From contig CAZLPY010000010.1 of the NCBI GenBank assembly GCA_964561525.1, positions 1-18,198 on the forward strand: a stretch of DNA of 18,198 nucleotides, written 5' to 3'. Of the stretch, positions 13,596-18,198 are shown one piece after another (the stretch's first letter is position 1; the number at the start of each line of letters is the position of its first letter). The position numbers were made by a program, and so were the translations under genes. The notes under the pieces were generated by a model. That model ran no database searches and had not been told where the DNA came from. It worked only from the letters and a program-made list of their open reading frames with translations. Origin of the DNA: CAZLPY01 sp964561525 (GTDB lineage: Bacteria > Patescibacteriota > UBA1384 > CAJBMM01).

Positions 13596-16500
13596 ATTTC
13601 ACCTGGCAGCTCACCAGCACTTCGTGCTCGGCTACCGTTCGAAGCTTCAGCTTGCTGCTGCTCATCTAAACGCTCTTCATCCTCTTCCAACACTAAACTT
13701 AATTCATTTAAAGCGTCGAAGCGCTGATCATCAGTACCTTGGCGTAGCCGCGGCACAAATCGATCGTACGTACCCGCAATGACCTCTCGGCGAATTGTGA
13801 GCGGATCAATATCCGCATTAAAGCCGATTGCAAAAATTAATTTTTGGTCATGGGTAGCACTGCGCAGGCTGTGCATTGGCCCGTTTCCAACCTCAATAGC
13901 TCGATCCAGATCGGCGAGATAGCTCTGCAGGCCGTCGTCAAAGCTCGGCAAGGCACTTTCGGCTGCTTCAGGTGCAGCCTCAGCCGGTTCTGCGGCAGTT
14001 TCAGGCTCCTCTCCAGGCTCGGGCGACGAGGATGCAGCCTGTGGCGCGCCGGTGTCGTCAGATGATTCTGCGGCTGCTTTTCGCACACGTGCTCGTTCTT
14101 CAGCGTCTTGACGTAATAAATTGACGCGAGGGTTACCAACAGGAGTAGCCGCAGGAGTTATTGCCTCAGCAGATGGTTCCTGGCCTGTTACAGGTACCGG
14201 TGGTTCACTAGGGGCTTCTGGCTCCTCAGGAGCTTGCTGCGTTTCATCTGCACGGCGCCCCAATGGAGGCCTTCCTGATGCCACAATAATTTCCCGTGCC
14301 ACTTTTTGCTCTAGTAATTCCTTAAGTTCATCAAGTGCACGGCGCTTATCCTCAGAGGTTGTTCCGCGAGTCGCTGGTCGGAGCGCCAAACGAGCTATTT
14401 CCACCAGCGCACGATCAGCAGCAAGATGAGCGGCGCTGTCGTAATCTGTAGTGGGATATAGCGGGTATTGCTGATGGGTTTGGGTAAACAACTCTGTCAT
14501 TGCGATGCCATACACCAACGTCTGCGAGGCGCTGGTGTCGTTGAAGGTGATATGATAATTATCCATCACTCGTTTTGCCACTTGCTGATACTGCCTTATT
14601 TCCTGGTTAAATGGCCTATTTTGCTCCTGTAAAGCCTGCTGCTCAGGCGAAATTGAGTCGCCACCCGGAGTTATTTCAGATTGTGTCGGCACCCGACCAA
14701 AACCGTCAGGCGGGTTAACTAACTCTGTCCCCTCCGGCACATGCTCAAGTTTTTCCGCCCGCACCTGTAAGTACTGATCATGGGTATGTTGATCGTCAAC
14801 GGTACCAACAGCCTGCAGCACCAACCTCACTTCAGGATGTTGTTCTTTTAGTAATGTGAAATTGTAAAGATTGCGCCGCTCGTCTGCATCAAGTCGGTCG
14901 TAGCGACGAATTCGCATTGGCACCGATGGCTCGTCGGGCGACCCAGCTGGCCATTGTTCAGTAATGACAAAGGGACGAGGTTCGCCTGGATGTACGTCTA
15001 CTGTACCGGCGTAATCCAGTGTGGCCCTTTCATTTGCCAAGCGCTCCATGTAACCCCAAGTATCCTGAGGTAATGATTCGCCTCGCTCATATTGCATTCG
15101 AGGAGGTAAATCAGATGCTCTTACCCTCGGTCCTTCTACCGTCGGTCGGGCTCGAAGAATTTGCCCCAACGCATCGTCCCTGTGTTGACGAATCACTCGG
15201 CCAGGACCGAACCGGTCATTATCATTCCTTCCTCGACCATGCTCTCGCGTATACTGCTCTCTGGCTTGGTCTTTGGGAGAGAGTACTCGTCCATCATCAC
15301 CTTTTGCAAATGACCCGCGACCCGTATCATCATCTTCTAAGTCTGCCCATTCGTCCTCAGTTAATTCTTTGCCGCCCGCAACGCTTTTTTCTCGCACGAA
15401 GTGATACGTATCTAATAGAGCATTCTTACCATATTGCCTGGTACTGGCATAAAAGCCGGTAACAAAAGATTCAGGTTGCACTGCGCATAGCAACGCCTCC
15501 TCTCCACTTTTATTTGAAATGGGCTTCATAAATCTGATGCCGAGTGAGTGGTGTCCCTGCGCGTTTTTCAACGTATCCTGAACTGATGGATGCATCAAAT
15601 TTGCAAACACCAACGGCTTACTATTTAATGCCATTGGTTTAACATCATAAGGGTAGCGGTCATTCGTAGAATCGAATGTAATCGGAATACCATTGGGGAA
15701 AACTAAAACAGCGCTATCCCCTGGTTTTAGATTATCTGTCTCAAAAAAATGCTCGGGTACTGGAAATGATCGTTCCTGTCTAGTTTTACGCTCAATTGAT
15801 TGCGCCTCTTCACCCGCTGTTCCTGTCTCACCACGACCGTGGTCGGGAGTTTCAGGACTTACCCCTACAATTTCCGCTTCAATGTAGGGTTTGCCCTCGG
15901 GACTCTGGAGTGCTGTAAGTGGCTGAAACACGAGCGACACAGTTTCGCCGGCGTTTTTGCGGCGACGATACTCGACAATAAAATCGCGAGTACGTTGCTC
16001 CTCGGCGGGTCTGCGGATATAGCTGTCAATATTTGGATAAAAATTAGCGATCGATACCTTCAACGGTGTGTCGCCCCAATAAACATATGCGTGACCAATT
16101 TGTTTACCCGTCCGGTCTGTCTCAAAATTAACTGCCTTTTCCATTGTATCGCCCTTCGTCACAATCTCCTCAGCCAGGGCTTGTAGCTGCTCATTCGTAA
16201 ATTCGCGCTTTTCTGTCTTTGCGGCTTCTATAGCGGGCGTCTCAGCAGATTTTGCACGCATAGTGGCGTCGTTTACTAAGGCCTGTTCGCTTTCGCTGCC
16301 ACCAAGCAGGCGCAACAGCACCGGCTGCGAACGATCAGCATTCAGCTCGGATACTTGAAATGCGGCGAGCACCTCAGGTTCACTATCTAGGCGATGCGCC
16401 AGCACCAGCAGCTGCTGTAAGGACTCACGAGCATGCCCTTCGCGAGCATCAAGCCGCACTTGGCGCCCCCCAATTTGAATGCCTTCACCCCGCACCAAGC

Positions 16501-18198
16501 GCAGCACATCGGCCTTGCGGGTAAACGGAATAGCTACCAGCTCGTCGGGAGCAAGTTCTTTGTTGTTTTCAATTTCGTATCGCGGGGCTGGCTCTTGTGG
16601 CGCCCCTTGCTCACCCTCTCCGCCGCCGGCTTCTAGTAGCGCTTGTCGGCGCGGCAATGGCAGTACCATGTAGCCGATTTGGCCATTTTCAAGTTCATGT
16701 GTTTGGATGGCTACTGGCAGCCTTTGCAGGCGACGATTTGCAAATTCAAAGGCCAGGCCTTCCATAATTTGGCGCTGAAAGCGCCGCGCGTCGCGACCAA
16801 GCCCTGCGCCCCTAGGATCATGCCTGAGCACTCTCCCATCAGCAGTATGAATCTCTGGCATACGGATCAATCGATGAACGTTGCCTCGATTGTCCGTCAG
16901 TTCATCTACCTGCGGAGGCGTATCAATATAGATCAGATGTTCGCCGGGTTTTAATTGTTCACTTGAAACTTCAGTATGTGCCTCTTTGTGCGCTTCCGAG
17001 GGCACGCTTGTTTCAGCCGCCGGCATCGCGGTGGTCGGTGTACCCGGCTCTCGAGTAGGTGTTGATGCAGGCCCGCCGGCAGTTGGTGTTGGTTCAAGTG
17101 AAGGCTCTGTGGGTGTACCCCCGGGCGTTGGAGGATGCTCTCCCGTTGCAGCTGCAGGACTGGCTGAGGTTGGTGGTACATCAGGACTTGCCGCAGGCGT
17201 CTCACCTGGCCCACCGCCTTCACCACCGGTCACCGTAGGAGGAATACCAGGAGAAGTACCACCTGGCGTAGCCGACGGTGATACTGTAACTGGAGCAGCT
17301 GGTCCTGTGCTCGATGCAACTGCGGATGCTTCTACAATCGGCTCCTCACCCGGCGGCAACCCGGTTGAATCATACTCAACCTGAGTATACTCCCGCATAA
17401 TTTGTTCGAGATCCTTGTGAGGTAATTCTCTGAACGGCTGGTTAGGTATGAATAACCGTACTTTGGCTTGCCCCGCGTGAGGACCTTCGCCCAAAGAAAT
17501 AATTTCTAGACGTTCGATAGGTTGGCGCTCACGCATGACCCTTCGCATGACTGTTTTACCATCAGCCGTTTTTTTGTACACGTAGTGCCCATCTTCTATC
17601 TTGGGATATCCAGGATTATCTGGATCTGCTTCAACTACCGGTATATCTACTTGAACCATTAGATTTGGACCAGGCAAGATGCGTTGCCAGCTTTGACCTG
17701 CTGCCGGAACTTCAGTCCGAAGCTCAGCTGCAAGGTGAGTCAGGCGCTGTTCAAACGTCATCGGCTTTTCAGGCTCCTCTTGCTTGAGGCGAGCTTGACG
17801 TTGCACGTGAATATCGGCCATGCTTTGCTGATCGGACTTGAATTTGCGGTCCTCGCCGGCACGCGTACCATGCCTGAACCCAAATCGGGTAAGCAACCCA
17901 GCTAGTACGGTGCCTGCCTGCACTCCAGCTTGAACTAACGCCGCCTTATTCACCCCACCCAACACTCGCTGCACAGATTCATGTAACGCCGGGCCTTCTG
18001 CACCAGCTGGTGAATTTGGCAACACATTATGTGCTACAGCCTCTGCAGCAGAATTAAAATGATAGTGCAGATGCTGAATCATATCATTCACACTAGTTGC
18101 GGCGTGTTGGACTCCATTCTGCAGGGATTGGACCGTATGATTGATCCAGTCGCCGTCAATATCGAGTGACACACCTTGACCGGAAAGTAATTTACCCA
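13583..18198 (-). CDS. Giant multi-module protein, at least 1529 residues (start probably outside the window)
   Basis: The frame stays open from the TGA at 13583 to the right edge. A GTG at 18172 could start a 1529-residue product (numbering used here) but has no properly spaced Shine-Dalgarno sequence, and eight more sense codons lie upstream, so the gene probably begins beyond the window. A Gly/Ala/Leu-rich stretch at 75-99 could be a weak membrane segment. Residues 271-395 form a Pro/Thr/Ser/Gly linker. I see up to six diverged copies of one module of about 90 residues, near 165-245, 405-505, 530-622, 682-772, 811-902 and 1055-1143. Each has short strands, a helix of 12-15 residues, then a strand such as TVSLVFQPL, VRLVLQAVG or SLGIRFMKP followed by another strand. 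A second Pro/Glu/Ala linker (1310-1408) leads to a small helical C-terminal domain. No enzyme motif is recognised. The gene is first in the coupled run and may be a large scaffold. Confidence 0.85.
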   Translation of the reverse strand, partial: GKLLSGQGVSLDIDGDWINHTVQSLQNGVQHAATSVNDMIQHLHYHFNSAAEAVAHNVLPNSPAGAEGPALHESVQRVLGGVNKAALVQAGVQAGTVLAGLLTRFGFRHGTRAGEDRKFKSDQQSMADIHVQRQARLKQEEPEKPMTFEQRLTHLAAELRTEVPAAGQSWQRILPGPNLMVQVDIPVVEADPDNPGYPKIEDGHYVYKKTADGKTVMRRVMRERQPIERLEIISLGEGPHAGQAKVRLFIPNQPFRELPHKDLEQIMREYTQVEYDSTGLPPGEEPIVEASAVASSTGPAAPVTVSPSATPGGTSPGIPPTVTGGEGGGPGETPAASPDVPPTSASPAAATGEHPPTPGGTPTEPSLEPTPTAGGPASTPTREPGTPTTAMPAAETSVPSEAHKEAHTEVSSEQLKPGEHLIYIDTPPQVDELTDNRGNVHRLIRMPEIHTADGRVLRHDPRGAGLGRDARRFQRQIMEGLAFEFANRRLQRLPVAIQTHELENGQIGYMVLPLPRRQALLEAGGGEGEQGAPQEPAPRYEIENNKELAPDELVAIPFTRKADVLRLVRGEGIQIGGRQVRLDAREGHARESLQQLLVLAHRLDSEPEVLAAFQVSELNADRSQPVLLRLLGGSESEQALVNDATMRAKSAETPAIEAAKTEKREFTNEQLQALAEEIVTKGDTMEKAVNFETDRTGKQIGHAYVYWGDTPLKVSIANFYPNIDSYIRRPAEEQRTRDFIVEYRRRKNAGETVSLVFQPLTALQSPEGKPYIEAEIVGVSPETPDHGRGETGTAGEEAQSIERKTRQERSFPVPEHFFETDNLKPGDSAVLVFPNGIPITFDSTNDRYPYDVKPMALNSKPLVFANLMHPSVQDTLKNAQGHHSLGIRFMKPISNKSGEEALLCAVQPESFVTGFYASTRQYGKNALLDTYHFVREKSVAGGKELTEDEWADLEDDDTGRGSFAKGDDGRVLSPKDQAREQYTREHGRGRNDNDRFGPGRVIRQHRDDALGQILRARPTVEGPRVRASDLPPRMQYERGESLPQDTWGYMERLANERATLDYAGTVDVHPGEPRPFVITEQWPAGSPDEPSVPMRIRRYDRLDADERRNLYNFTLLKEQHPEVRLVLQAVGTVDDQHTHDQYLQVRAEKLEHVPEGTELVNPPDGFGRVPTQSEITPGGDSISPEQQALQEQNRPFNQEIRQYQQVAKRVMDNYHITFNDTSASQTLVYGIAMTELFTQTHQQYPLYPTTDYDSAAHLAADRALVEIARLALRPATRGTTSEDKRRALDELKELLEQKVAREIIVASGRPPLGRRADETQQAPEEPEAPSEPPVPVTGQEPSAEAITPAATPVGNPRVNLLRQDAEERARVRKAAAESSDDTGAPQAASSSPEPGEEPETAAEPAEAAPEAAESALPSFDDGLQSYLADLDRAIEVGNGPMHSLRSATHDQKLIFAIGFNADIDPLTIRREVIAGTYDRFVPRLRQGTDDQRFDALNELSLVLEEDEERLDEQQQAEASNGSRARSAGELPGEIGEL

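Noticed and set aside
2638..18198. Complete type IV secretion or conjugation locus
   Set aside because: Only a coupling-type ATPase is recognisable. VirB4, VirB6, VirB8-10, relaxase and pilin genes are not in the window.

Overview
The window looks like chromosomal DNA from a Candidate Phyla Radiation (Patescibacteria) bacterium. This rests on family recognition rather than a marker gene: a membrane-anchored VirD4/HerA-type ATPase of the kind common in CPR genomes, a sigma-region-4 plus HARE-HTH regulator, a small four-helix-bundle (23S IVS-type) protein, and several very large proteins with no familiar enzyme signature. TGA is used as a real stop (for example at 13583-13585), so this is not one of the CPR lineages that recode TGA. 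No rRNA, tRNA or CRISPR array is visible.

Everything is coded on the minus strand. In transcription order from the right edge there is a six-gene run. It begins with a giant multi-module protein (18198 to 13583, its start probably outside the window). Next come a coiled-coil protein (13583 to 12444), a second giant protein sharing the same repeat module (12435 to 8521), and a membrane-anchored, degenerate FAD-oxidoreductase-like protein (8511 to 6001). A largely disordered 233-residue protein (5928 to 5227) and the ATPase (5154 to 2638) finish the run. The first four are tightly coupled, with 1-nt overlap, 8-nt gap and 9-nt gap and Shine-Dalgarno sequences overlapping the preceding stop codons. 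The ATPase is followed by the four-helix-bundle gene (2579 to 2220). Then comes a separately promoted regulator (2010 to 862), and finally the start of a second ATPase-type gene (736 to beyond the left edge) whose N-terminal domain is clearly paralogous to the first ATPase.

A reasonable working model is a CPR-specific envelope machine driven by a VirD4/HerA-like DNA- or protein-translocating ATPase. The giant modular proteins, the coiled-coil protein and the pseudo-oxidoreductase would be co-expressed structural or adaptor parts. No VirB4, VirB6, relaxase or pilin lies in the window, so calling it a type IV secretion system would be premature.

The most unusual non-genic signal is that most of the spacer DNA is built from degenerate 7-bp words kept in phase. 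Different spacers use different words: CCCTATA-like at 825-859, TCCGAAA-like at 2159-2193 and 2606-2640, ACGTAAC-like at 5156-5183 and CTATGTG-like at 5194-5228. The two TCCGAAA-type arrays are in opposite orientation and bracket the four-helix-bundle gene as an inverted repeat. In addition, the disordered 233-residue protein contains a 74-bp palindromic element inside its reading frame.
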